This document shows, piece by piece, positions 47,645 to 56,013 of a stretch of DNA of 64,000 nucleotides (its first letter is position 1; each line of letters opens with the position of its first letter). The DNA is from a virus: positions 1 through 64,000 of IMG/VR virus record IMGVR_UViG_3300038441_001101; one strand, 5' to 3'. Under the pieces are notes generated by a model, which had not been told where the DNA came from, made no database searches, and saw only the letters and a list, made by a program, of their open reading frames with translations. A program made the translations under genes and the position numbers.

Positions 47645-48451
47645 ATGCCCACTCTTTTGCGCTCCCCCCAGAACTTCCTCAGTGAGAACCTACGTGTCCT
47701 GGATCCTATCCGGGCCCACCGCTACTTTGCAGACTTTGGCGAGGAGGAGGACTTCCAGGTTCGCAGGTTCTGGCAGGTGTATGCCTCCCGCAAGGACTTG
47801 ATCGACTTCGGCTCCCGCCGCACGAAGATCCGCTACTCCTTCAACAATGAGTCCAAGAAGTATTACCGTCAGGTGAGGGGCCTGCGCAAGCAGGTTGTCC
47901 CACTGCACAGCATCAAGCTGGACATCACGCGCTTTGCAGCCAACATCTGTAAGGTACAGCGCGAGTTGGCGCAACCGCTGGTCACCGGACAGATCACTGT
48001 GCAGGAATGGTACGGCGGCACCACTCGCCTGATGAAGTACTCCTACAGAGCCGCCATCGACATAGCCAGGGGTTCCAGCAACCCCATGAGCCTGGAGGAA
48101 GAGCGCGAGTTCCTGCGTGTGATCGAAGAGGAGAACTCCAAGTTCGGGATGTACGCCAAGCAGGTGGCGAATGGAAGCGTCCCGTTGGATGGCAGGATCC
48201 TGAACGCGGCCTGCTCCCTGGGCAAGCGCATCAACAGCATCTTTGAGAACTGGAAGCTGTGGGACGCCAGGCGCAGCGGGTTCACGCAGGCCCGCCGACG
48301 ACTCACGGCAGCGGAGCACTGCCGCAGCACCGAGCGTCGTCACGGTTGCGTGGAGCTGGCTCGCAAGGGCTGGCAGTCCATCTGGGCAATCACACCGATT
48401 GGCGGCGCTGCCTGCTGGCACGGCTGCCTGTGCGAGATGGAGTACAGATGA
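47645..48451 (+). CDS. Minor head protein, MuF-like
   Basis: 268 residues. The C-terminus has Cys and His pairs (AAEHCRSTERRHGCVELAR, AACWHGCLCEM) like MuF C-terminal domains, and the N-terminal two-thirds are helical. It directly follows a tagged gene and the portal. MuF proteins enter the head and are often hubs for attached effector domains. Identification rests on size, place and pattern. Confidence 0.7.
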   Translation: MPTLLRSPQNFLSENLRVLDPIRAHRYFADFGEEEDFQVRRFWQVYASRKDLIDFGSRRTKIRYSFNNESKKYYRQVRGLRKQVVPLHSIKLDITRFAANICKVQRELAQPLVTGQITVQEWYGGTTRLMKYSYRAAIDIARGSSNPMSLEEEREFLRVIEEENSKFGMYAKQVANGSVPLDGRILNAACSLGKRINSIFENWKLWDARRSGFTQARRRLTAAEHCRSTERRHGCVELARKGWQSIWAITPIGGAACWHGCLCEMEYR

Positions 48452-48452
48452 C

Positions 48453-48599
48453 ATGCCCATGAATGACGGGCCCAGCAAGGTCATCTTCTGGAGTGATAAT
48501 GGCAACATCTATGTCACAAGAAACTTCAATGAGGACTTCCCGGAATGGAGACATTACAAGAGGATGGGTTGGGCACTCAGGTATCTCTATGGAGAGTGA
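48453..48599 (+). CDS. Small hypothetical protein
   Basis: 48 residues, aromatic-rich (FWSDNGNIYVTRNFNEDFPEW). ATG 48453 and stop TGA at 48597-48599 touch the next ATG. Unknown. Confidence 0.55.
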   Translation: MPMNDGPSKVIFWSDNGNIYVTRNFNEDFPEWRHYKRMGWALRYLYGE

Positions 48600-50591
48600 A
48601 TGATGGATACATCCCTGCGGAAACTGTTCAAGCAGACATTTGAGGACCACAAGGGGAGGCCTGGAAAGGTTGGCGGAAGCCTTCCTCGTGGAAGCTCTAA
48701 TTTGTTTCATGGAACAAACTTGAAGGTCATTGATAGTATATTAGAAAACGGCCTAGATATTAACAAGGCTATCTCTGAATCTATTGTTGAAGATGAGAAA
48801 ACAATATGGACAACCTCTGATCTAAATCTTGCTCAGAAACATGGACGTGGGTTCAACAGGGAAAGTGGTCAGTATGCAATTGTTGTCCTAAAATCTGAAG
48901 TCTCTGAACTTTCCAATCATTCTTTCATAGGCGTCTACTCGTTCTCAGAAAGCATTCCTCCTGAATACATTGACAGAGTTGATGTGTATAAGTTCAATTC
49001 TGTTATGAATCCTATTTCTGAGGATAAGATTGTCAAGACAAAGTACCCTAAGGAAGCAATCCGTAATTCTAGTGAAATCTATATTTCTGTACAGTTTGAT
49101 GATGAAGATTATAAAATTATCCCATTAGAGGCACATAAGCAACTCTTCACTCACGGTGGCCCTGGATCAGGCTTCAAAGGTCATGCAGGAAGGAAAGGTC
49201 TTGTTGGTGGTTCAAAGAAATCCAACATTGAGACTGTAAAGCAGCCCACTTGGCCCTACGAGTACAAGGTTGACCGCTCGGTCCTGTCTGGAGACCCAGA
49301 AGACCCCAATTCCCAATTTGTCAACGGATATTCCGACCTGAAGGACATCCCTGGCATAGACCCTTCGTACGGTTCGGAGTCGGAATATGTGTGGCGGTCC
49401 ATGTCTGCTTATGAGTTGAACAAGATCCGCGAAAGCGGGGAGATACAGTCCAAGGGCCCAATGGTGTTTCACGACCAGGGTGAGATGACGTTCTATTCCA
49501 GCAACCCCTCCAGGATGTATGCTGAAGACAATTTCAAAGCCAAGGTTGTTGCGCGCATCCAAGAGGTGCTTCCAGATTTTCCTGAACCGAAATTTGGAGA
49601 CCATGCCTATATTGTTGCAGTCCCTAAGAATCTGGTCCCCAACCGCAACCGGCAAGGCGAGTTTTACACGACTTCGCCCATCTCTTCCTCCTCTATCGCC
49701 AGGGTGATTGCTGGAAGACCTGCTGTGAAGGACTCCAGTGGATACTCTATTTTTGGCTGGAAGGACATCACGGATGTATGGGAGATAGAGAAAAGCAGGA
49801 AGCTCTTCAAGTTTGGTGGGCCCGGCAGCGGCTTCCGCGGCCATCATGGACGGCCAGGCAAGGTTGGTGGGAGCTCCAAGGGCGACAGGAGCCTGGAGGA
49901 TGTCCTGGCGGAGCAAGACAAGACCAACGAGGAGGAGGCTCGCAAGATGGAGGAGTTCCTCAAGAAACCTGTTGACCACCGCAAGCGCGTGGAGGACGTT
50001 GTCAAGAAGCTGGGCTATCCAGCAGGGCAGGTGATCTCCACCGAGGATGAAGGCTACGTCTTCCATGTCGGCAACCAGACCTTCCGGGCCGACGGGGAGT
50101 ACGACCCCAAGACGGGCAGAATCACCGTGTTCGACGTGGACGAGAAATCCAACAAAACCCTGGAGGGCATCCTTGCCCATGAGGTCCAGCATAGCCGTTG
50201 GCAGAAGTACAAGGACTCCTTCCAGGGGCAGTTCGTGGAGATCCAAAAAAGCATACGTGACAACCCTCACCCTGACGATTGGCTGATCAAAGCGGACGGC
50301 TCCCTGCGCAACCCTGCCGACAAGGACAGGCTCTGGGCGTACGAGATCCATGAGGAGTTCCTGTCAGGGGATAAATGGGAAACGTTGCAGAAGGAGGATG
50401 GCGTGACTTCCTATTCCATTTCCTATTGGGATGCCGTCAACCCGAACTCCCTGTACGACAGGGATCGGGCCGTGGATGAAACATTGGCGGAGATCGCTCG
50501 CATCGAGATGGAGATCCCTTTGGGTAAGATGCAGTCTGTCCCGGACGTGTGGAAGGACTTGTACAAGAGAGTGAGGAAATATGGATCCTAA
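48600..50591 (+). CDS. Tagged multidomain effector-like protein: two ADP-ribosyltransferase-like domains plus metallopeptidase-like domain
   Basis: 663 residues with three copies of the Gly-rich tag: about 14-27 (FEDHKGRPGKVGGS), 183-206 (GGPGSGFKGHAGRKG) and 404-426 (GGPGSGFRGHHGRPG). Between the first two is an AT-rich ADP-ribosyltransferase-like domain (LFHGTNLKVIDSILENGL, TIWTTSDLNLAQKHG). Between the second and third is another (VWRSMSAYELNKIRESGEI, TFYSSNPSRMYAED). After the third is a domain with GILAHEVQHSRW, a HExxH-type zinc peptidase motif near 526. The tags behave as linkers. A role as a packaged, injected effector is inferred. Confidence 0.8.
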   Translation: MMDTSLRKLFKQTFEDHKGRPGKVGGSLPRGSSNLFHGTNLKVIDSILENGLDINKAISESIVEDEKTIWTTSDLNLAQKHGRGFNRESGQYAIVVLKSEVSELSNHSFIGVYSFSESIPPEYIDRVDVYKFNSVMNPISEDKIVKTKYPKEAIRNSSEIYISVQFDDEDYKIIPLEAHKQLFTHGGPGSGFKGHAGRKGLVGGSKKSNIETVKQPTWPYEYKVDRSVLSGDPEDPNSQFVNGYSDLKDIPGIDPSYGSESEYVWRSMSAYELNKIRESGEIQSKGPMVFHDQGEMTFYSSNPSRMYAEDNFKAKVVARIQEVLPDFPEPKFGDHAYIVAVPKNLVPNRNRQGEFYTTSPISSSSIARVIAGRPAVKDSSGYSIFGWKDITDVWEIEKSRKLFKFGGPGSGFRGHHGRPGKVGGSSKGDRSLEDVLAEQDKTNEEEARKMEEFLKKPVDHRKRVEDVVKKLGYPAGQVISTEDEGYVFHVGNQTFRADGEYDPKTGRITVFDVDEKSNKTLEGILAHEVQHSRWQKYKDSFQGQFVEIQKSIRDNPHPDDWLIKADGSLRNPADKDRLWAYEIHEEFLSGDKWETLQKEDGVTSYSISYWDAVNPNSLYDRDRAVDETLAEIARIEMEIPLGKMQSVPDVWKDLYKRVRKYGS

Positions 50592-51279
50592 CATTGTCTA
50601 TCTCACGAAGGATTTTGAACCCGTGGAGGTCTCCGATCCCCGCATGGCGATGGTCAAGGTGCGGCAGCCGGATGGGAAGATTGTGTTTGGATTTCCAGTC
50701 AGGACTCAGCAGAACAAGTTGTTCCACTCTGGCGGTCAGGGCTCAGGCTTCAAGGGTCACAGCGGTAGGCCCGGACAAGTGGGAGGGAGTCAGAAGGAGG
50801 AAAGTTCAACCAAGAAAGTGAAAGGAAGTGTGAATATGTATCATGGAACAAGTGATAAATTTATAGATGATATTATCTGGGATGGCCTCAAGAAGCAATC
50901 AAATGCTTCTAAGAGTGTGATTGGAGGCGGAGAGCGTCCTGCCTCTGTGTATATGTCTACTGATTATGATCAAGCCAGGGCCTATGGAGAAGCCTTTGCA
51001 ACAGGCAGTTATGGAATTGTTGAAGTTGCTGTTCCGAAAGAGTATCAGGAAAAGGTTCTTCAGGATGAATACGATCTGGAAAATTTTGGCATTGAGAACA
51101 ACTACAGGATAGAAAGGGACATTCCTCCTGTATGGATTTCTAAGATAACACTTTACGAGAACGATGAGGAAGAGAGAGTTATCTTCATGAAAGATGGCAA
51201 GGTTTCAAGGATAGTCAAGAATCTGTTCTCTTCTCAGAGAAAGTATTACGCTCCCGTTATAATCAGGAAAAGGAAATGA
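50581..51279 (+). CDS. Tagged ADP-ribosyltransferase-like protein
   Basis: 232 residues. A tag copy lies at about 51-70 (GGQGSGFKGHSGRPGQVGGS). From about 85 an ART-fold domain follows: MYHGTSDKFIDDIIWDGLK and VYMSTDYDQARAYGEAF, which fit the H and Y positions of H-Y-E type transferases; the third catalytic residue cannot be assigned. It should modify a host protein or nucleic acid with ADP-ribose if active. The coding part is AT-rich compared with its neighbours. ATG 50581 overlaps the preceding stop. Confidence 0.8.
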   Translation: MDPNIVYLTKDFEPVEVSDPRMAMVKVRQPDGKIVFGFPVRTQQNKLFHSGGQGSGFKGHSGRPGQVGGSQKEESSTKKVKGSVNMYHGTSDKFIDDIIWDGLKKQSNASKSVIGGGERPASVYMSTDYDQARAYGEAFATGSYGIVEVAVPKEYQEKVLQDEYDLENFGIENNYRIERDIPPVWISKITLYENDEEERVIFMKDGKVSRIVKNLFSSQRKYYAPVIIRKRK

Positions 51280-51506
51280 CGGATAACCCCTGGCTTGAGA
51301 TCCGCAACAGTGCTGGGCACCTTTTATTCCGCTATAACCCTTACACGAATGAGATTGAGTTCCGTAAGGGTGGATGGGTGTACGAGTTGATCCGCCTGGA
51401 CGAGATCCGCGCCAAGTACCAGGTCGTGGAGCTGTATGCGGACGGCACCAAGATTGACATTGTCACAGTCCAAGAAAGGAAAGGTAGTAATGGGAATCAG
51501 CCTTAG
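51276..51506 (+). CDS. Hypothetical protein
   Basis: 76 residues, beta-rich (HLLFRYNPYTNEIEFRKGGWVYEL, KYQVVELYADGTKIDIV). Overlaps neighbours by 4 and 17 bases. Might be a head or immunity-like partner, but not proven. Confidence 0.6.
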   Translation: MTDNPWLEIRNSAGHLLFRYNPYTNEIEFRKGGWVYELIRLDEIRAKYQVVELYADGTKIDIVTVQERKGSNGNQP

Positions 51507-51966
51507 GAAGTTGTTCCGGCAAGGTGGCCCTGGTAGTGGCTTCGAAGGCCATGAAGGGAGACCTGGAGAGGTTGGTGGCAGTGTACCAGAGTCTGGTAGT
51601 ACTCCCGGAAGTTCAAAAAAAGTTAGGAAGCCGAACCATCTTGGCTGGTCTCCTCCAGCTAAATTTGAAAAGTATGATCTACCTCTTCAACGCCCAGATT
51701 ATTCGCCAATTACCTCCACACCTGATCGAGACTCCGCTCGTAGGAGCCTGAGGGTAGGAATACAGGCTTATGGGAACTACTCTCCTGCTTCAGGTTTCGG
51801 ACAGGGCTCTGGTAAGACTGTTCGCGGAGAGATTATTGGCTTTGTGAATAACCACAAGAACCATCCGGGTGGTTCCAGTGGAGATGTTGTCATCTTTGAC
51901 GAGAAGAATGAAATGCTTTACTTTGTTGCTTCCAGGAACGTCTTTTCAGTGAAAAGAAAGAAGTAG
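51490..51966 (+). CDS. Tagged protein of unknown function
   Basis: 158 residues. Tag at about 10-31 (GGPGSGFEGHEGRPGEVGGS) after MGISLRKLF. The following ~120 residues are AT-rich coding of unknown fold (RDSARRSLRVGIQAYG, SSGDVVIFDEKN). ATG 51490 follows AAAGGTAGTA. Confidence 0.7.
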   Translation: MGISLRKLFRQGGPGSGFEGHEGRPGEVGGSVPESGSTPGSSKKVRKPNHLGWSPPAKFEKYDLPLQRPDYSPITSTPDRDSARRSLRVGIQAYGNYSPASGFGQGSGKTVRGEIIGFVNNHKNHPGGSSGDVVIFDEKNEMLYFVASRNVFSVKRKK

Positions 51967-52044
51967 TATTCCTGGAGACGCTTTACAAGAACCTGATTTC
52001 TGTAGTAAACTTTCACGCAAATCCGACCTTGTCTGTAGACTCCT

Positions 52045-52080
52045 AGAGAGCGAGAACTTTTTATAAGGAACTCGCTCTCT
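52045..52080 (+). terminator. Inverted repeat, possible terminator or processing site
   Basis: AGAGAGCGAG (52045-52054) pairs with CTCGCTCTCT (52071-52080), 10 bp, loop of 16. The bases that follow (TCGCGTTT) lack a clear T run, so it may be an attenuator or RNase site between the tagged genes and the capsid genes. Confidence 0.45.
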
Positions 52081-52095
52081 TCGCGTTTACGGCCT

Positions 52096-53235
52096 ATGAC
52101 CACTCTGACAGTAAAAATCAACAGGAAGAAACAAGGCCCTCGCAAGATATCCACCAGGGGAGCATTCACCAATCAGCAAACCGAGGATGCCCGAACCCTT
52201 TTCACGAACCAGGCAAAATCCATCTCTAAGGACGGCAAGAGCTATCTTGTTGTCCCTGGCGTGCCTGTCCGTGAGCAGGTAATGAATACCTACCTCCTGC
52301 CAGCTTCTGAGATCCATCCGGAAGACTGGGACGGTACCCCTATCTCCATCCGGCATGCCCGGAAGAACAACGGGAGTGTGCAGGTGGAGCACCCGGATGT
52401 TCCCATCATTGGACACCTGACCAACACCTCCTGGGATGACTCCAACAAGCGTATGCTGGCTGACTACTGGATCGACGAAGCCGAGGCTATGCGTTGGCCG
52501 GAGGGCCAGGTCATCCTGGGCTCCATCAAGAACGGGCAGATGCTGGAGACCTCCACGGCTTACTGGGCAGACGAGCAATATACTCCAGGTGTATTCAACG
52601 GTAAGAGCTACCAGACTGTCCACCGCAACCCCAAGCGCGACCACATCGCTATCTTCCCCGACAGCCAGATCGGTGCCTGCTCCATCCAGGACGGCTGTGG
52701 CGTCAACCGGAACATGCAACATAATGGAGATTGTCAGTGCATGCGGCACAACGTCACAGGAAACCTCCCAGAAGAAGGGAAAGCCCTTTGGGAGAAGGTC
52801 TACGAAGCCAACAAGGACAAGGGTGAAGAGTCTGCCGCTAAGATCGCCTGGGCTGCCTGCAAGAAGGCGGGTTGGTCAAAGAACGACAAAGACGAGTGGG
52901 TGAAGCAGAACAATGCGGGCTACCCGGAGTACAAGTCGAACCACCTGCCCACCGCCATGCTGATCGGATACGCCCTGAACAAGGGCTCCCGCACGAAGGA
53001 AGAAATAGAGAGGACGCGCAAGATTGTCCTCGAGAAGGGCATCACGAAGCCCGTCTGGGTGATGTGCAACGGGACATACAAGATCCTGGACGGAAACCAC
53101 AGGGTTCACCTGGCGGACGAGCTGGGGATCGAGCAGATCCCTGTTCGCGTGGTGAATGCCCACCTGATGGAGCTGGATCCGGAGGCAGTCTACCGGAAGT
53201 GGCTCCACGAGCAGGATCAAGGATACCTAAAATGA
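52096..53235 (+). CDS. DUF2213-like head protein fused to ChaB-like and ParB-like domains
   Basis: 379 residues. The N-terminal ~210 resemble DUF2213 (phage head maturation proteins: VPGVPVREQVMNTYLLP, IGHLTNTSW, NGQMLETSTAYW, HIAIFPDSQIGACS). About 228-275 is ChaB-like (LPEEGKALWEKVYEAN, AAWSKNDKDEW-like AGWSKNDKDEW). About 310-365 is ParB/Srx-like (ILDGNHRVHLADELGIEQIP). The fusion is unusual. The DUF2213 part may act in capsid maturation; the ParB-like part may bind DNA or have nuclease or ATPase activity. ATG 52096. Confidence 0.75.
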   Translation: MTTLTVKINRKKQGPRKISTRGAFTNQQTEDARTLFTNQAKSISKDGKSYLVVPGVPVREQVMNTYLLPASEIHPEDWDGTPISIRHARKNNGSVQVEHPDVPIIGHLTNTSWDDSNKRMLADYWIDEAEAMRWPEGQVILGSIKNGQMLETSTAYWADEQYTPGVFNGKSYQTVHRNPKRDHIAIFPDSQIGACSIQDGCGVNRNMQHNGDCQCMRHNVTGNLPEEGKALWEKVYEANKDKGEESAAKIAWAACKKAGWSKNDKDEWVKQNNAGYPEYKSNHLPTAMLIGYALNKGSRTKEEIERTRKIVLEKGITKPVWVMCNGTYKILDGNHRVHLADELGIEQIPVRVVNAHLMELDPEAVYRKWLHEQDQGYLK

Positions 53236-53549
53236 AATATTCTCTACGTCAGTTATTCTCGAACGCATTTGAAGATCACAGGGGCCGTCCAGGTAAGGTT
53301 GGTGGAAGCCTTCCTAAGAGTGGTGGAACAGGGCCCAAAGATGACGATGATGAAAAGACGATCTATCATAAATTTCCAGAAAGCAAACGGAGTGACTATG
53401 AACATTTCACTGACGTTGGCTTGAGGGAACAGTTCAGAAAAGCTCGGGTTGCAGGAAGTACCAGTTCTATAAAGGCAATCAAAGAGGAAATGGATCGTAG
53501 GAGACATATCCGGCAAAAGAAGTATCGTCTAACAGGAAGATTCAAGTGA
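53232..53549 (+). CDS. Tagged small protein
   Basis: 105 residues. YSLRQLFSNAFEDHRGRPGKVGGS tag at about 3-26, then a short AT-rich, basic region (HIRQKKYRLTGRFK). ATG 53232 overlaps the previous stop. No known domain; it may be a short remnant or small effector. Confidence 0.65.
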   Translation: MKYSLRQLFSNAFEDHRGRPGKVGGSLPKSGGTGPKDDDDEKTIYHKFPESKRSDYEHFTDVGLREQFRKARVAGSTSSIKAIKEEMDRRRHIRQKKYRLTGRFK

Positions 53550-53601
53550 TGTTCATGCCGAATGGCATGTTATCTAAGACTTACTGATAAAGGAGTAAAA
53601 C

Positions 53602-54177
53602 ATGAAGCTAAGTCTGAACGGATTGGTCGGTTATCTGCAAGGCAAAGGGTGGAAAGTGAAGATGAATGCAGATGACGACGAGGAAGAGGTCTTCGAGATC
53701 GAAGAAGCTGAAGGGAAGGAGAAGGAAGAGGAAGAGGAGGAAGAGGCCAAGAAGAAAGTGAAGGCCAACTCCATCGACGACCCCACCATGATCAGCGAAG
53801 AGGAACTGTTGGCGCTGAAAGGTCTTGCCCAGGTGCTCGCCAAGAACGGGAAACTCGTGGAAGCGATTTCCGACGGCACCCTGGACACAGCCCTCAACAC
53901 AGTTCCTGCCGCAGCCGAGCTGGTGCGCAATGCCCAAGCTCAACAGAAGTCAGAGAAGGATTCCCTGGTCGCGCAGATCAAGGCCAACAGTGCCAACATC
54001 TACACGGATGCTGAGCTGGAAGCCATGACGAATCCTATCCTGGTCAAGCTCAATGCACAGATGAATGTCAACTATGCCGGATTGGGTGGGGTTGCAGTCT
54101 CCCAGAATGCCGAGCAGCCGTTGGTCATTCGTCCGGCGCTGTTAGCGCCGCAAGCAGAGGAGGCCCGCAATGTCTGA
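53602..54177 (+). CDS. Scaffold-like acidic protein
   Basis: 191 residues. A long Glu/Asp stretch (DDDEEEVFEIEEAEGKEKEEE, about 22-45) and a Lys cluster, then helices (EELLALKGLAQVLAKNGK, DAELEAMTNPILVKL). Acidic, helical proteins of this size and place just before the decoration and capsid genes fit scaffold or capsid accessory roles. ATG 53602 follows AAAGGAG. Confidence 0.6.
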   Translation: MKLSLNGLVGYLQGKGWKVKMNADDDEEEVFEIEEAEGKEKEEEEEEEAKKKVKANSIDDPTMISEEELLALKGLAQVLAKNGKLVEAISDGTLDTALNTVPAAAELVRNAQAQQKSEKDSLVAQIKANSANIYTDAELEAMTNPILVKLNAQMNVNYAGLGGVAVSQNAEQPLVIRPALLAPQAEEARNV

Positions 54178-54622
54178 AGTTCGCAATGAAACTGCCCGGA
54201 CAGTCCTGCTGAACGTTCGCAACCAGCACGAGAAGGACTTCCCGCTGGAGAGTGCTAGCTTCCCAGTCACGCCAGGGATGCTGGTGGAGCTCAATGCCGA
54301 CCGCAAGGTGATCCCGCACGATGCGGCTGGAGCCATCCCGACACCCATCCTGGTGGCCGTGGAGATGCCAATCCGCTCTGGTGCGGACATTGAGACAGCT
54401 TTTGACGTGGCCGACGAGGCTGTGCCTGTCCATTATGCCCTTCCTGGTGACCTGCTCTACATGATGCTGGAAGCTGGCGAGAACGTTGCCATCAACGACC
54501 TCCTGGAGAGCTCCGGCAATGGACACCTGCGCGTCGGGAGCACTGCGATTGGTCATGCCACCGAAGCCGTGGACAATAGTGCTGGGTACGACGGTGTCCG
54601 TATCCGCGTGGAGATACTCTAA
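54170..54622 (+). CDS. Capsid decoration / stabilising protein-like
   Basis: 150 residues, beta-rich (VHYALPGDLLYMMLEAGENVAIND, DGVRIRVEIL). Small beta proteins just before the major capsid gene are commonly decoration (cement) proteins. Identification is by position and composition. Confidence 0.6.
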   Translation: MSEVRNETARTVLLNVRNQHEKDFPLESASFPVTPGMLVELNADRKVIPHDAAGAIPTPILVAVEMPIRSGADIETAFDVADEAVPVHYALPGDLLYMMLEAGENVAINDLLESSGNGHLRVGSTAIGHATEAVDNSAGYDGVRIRVEIL

Positions 54623-55710
54623 TGGATACTAACGCTGTGATCTTTCAGAACGGGTACATGCGGCCTGGCGAGGACATCCTGGATCCCTATCGCATGCGGC
54701 CGTACAGAAACTCTCGGGGTGAGAACGTTGTCGTGGTCAGTAATGGCCACCGGATTGTCCAGAACGCGGACGGCTCCACGAAGCTCGTCCCTGTCTGGAA
54801 GGAGAAGGTAGTTTATCAGAATGCCCTGCTCCGCAAGTACGAATGGGAGACGATCGACGCGGCTGTCCTGGACGTCATGCGGCAGCCCTTGATCGGCATC
54901 CAGGACTTGATTGCTGCTGGCCTCACGCGCCCGCTGGGCGGCATCGGCACCTCCATCGCCACCTATGAGCAGCTCTCGGACATGACCTCCGCGGACGTCA
55001 GCATGAACATCACTCCCCGCAAGGGCGAGAATGATCGTGTGGCGTTCACTCCCCAGAGCGTGCCTGTCCCGATCATCTCGAAGCCCTTCAGCCTGGACAT
55101 GCGCACCCTGGAAGCCTCCCGCAAGGTTGGCGAAAGCCTGGACGTCACGCAGGCGCGTGTAGCGACCCTGAAGGTTCGGGAAGCCCTCGAGGACATGTAC
55201 TTCAACGGGCACACCATCCAGATGCAGAGCTTCAAGGTGTACGGGCTGACCAATGCACCCAACCGTCTCACGGACACGGCTGCCAATTATGGTGGTGGTG
55301 ACTTTGGCACGGACGGCAACGGGCACAAGACCATCACCGGCATGATTGCAGCCCTCATCGCGAGGGGTTTCACAGGTCCATTCGGCGTGTATGTCTCCCC
55401 GACGCAATACTCCCAGCTGTTGGCTCTGACTGGTGCAAACCTGACGGAGACCCAGCTCAGCGTCATCATCCGCACGATCCCTGACCTGAAGTTCATCAAG
55501 CGGGCTTCGCGCCTGGCGGACGGACTCACGGTCATGGTGCAACTCACTGCGGAAGTAGTGGACCTGGCGATTGGCCAGGACGTGACTCCGCTCAGCTGGC
55601 AGGAGTTCGGTGGGCTCATGAACGAGTTCCGCGTCCTGATGGCAGCCGTGCCCCGAATCAAGTTCGACGCTAATAATGCCTGCGGCGTGGCCGTTGCAAC
55701 GAACTGTTAG
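54622..55710 (+). CDS. Major capsid protein
   Basis: 362 residues, consistent with an HK97-like fold. Features include a helix (YEWETIDAAVLDVMRQPLIGIQDLIAA), YMSTAD-like beta stretches and the string NYGGGDFGTDGNG in a surface-loop position, ending in an alpha/beta half. It is the largest abundant-type gene after the decoration protein and before connectors. ATG 54622 overlaps the previous stop (TAATG). HK97-fold assignment is by setting and pattern. Confidence 0.8.
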   Translation: MDTNAVIFQNGYMRPGEDILDPYRMRPYRNSRGENVVVVSNGHRIVQNADGSTKLVPVWKEKVVYQNALLRKYEWETIDAAVLDVMRQPLIGIQDLIAAGLTRPLGGIGTSIATYEQLSDMTSADVSMNITPRKGENDRVAFTPQSVPVPIISKPFSLDMRTLEASRKVGESLDVTQARVATLKVREALEDMYFNGHTIQMQSFKVYGLTNAPNRLTDTAANYGGGDFGTDGNGHKTITGMIAALIARGFTGPFGVYVSPTQYSQLLALTGANLTETQLSVIIRTIPDLKFIKRASRLADGLTVMVQLTAEVVDLAIGQDVTPLSWQEFGGLMNEFRVLMAAVPRIKFDANNACGVAVATNC

Positions 55711-55722
55711 TGGAGGCATGCA

Positions 55723-56010
55723 ATGGCTGTTCATAAGTATCGCGTCCGAGAAGGTTACACGTATGGAGCCTACAGTCAGTACGGGCCTGGCTCTATCGTG
55801 GAGCTGGATGACGAGACCGCCAAACATGTGATGGATAAACTCGAGTTGGCGGAGATTGTCCAGAACGTTGTCCCTCCTGCTCCTCCTCCTGGCAGTGAGG
55901 ATACTGACGAGGGTGGGGATGGTTCCACGGAAGGAGCATCCCCACTCGAACCTGAGGAACCTTCCGCGCGGAAGGCTTCCCGGCCCAAGTCCAAGTCTGG
56001 AGGAGATTAA
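55723..56010 (+). CDS. Small head protein
   Basis: 95 residues with an acidic, Gly/Pro-rich C-terminus (PPAPPPGSEDTDEGGDG). KYRVREGYTYGAYSQYGPGSIVEL near the start is a small beta module. It may be a head completion or decoration accessory. Unknown. Confidence 0.6.
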   Translation: MAVHKYRVREGYTYGAYSQYGPGSIVELDDETAKHVMDKLELAEIVQNVVPPAPPPGSEDTDEGGDGSTEGASPLEPEEPSARKASRPKSKSGGD

Positions 56011-56013
56011 TCC

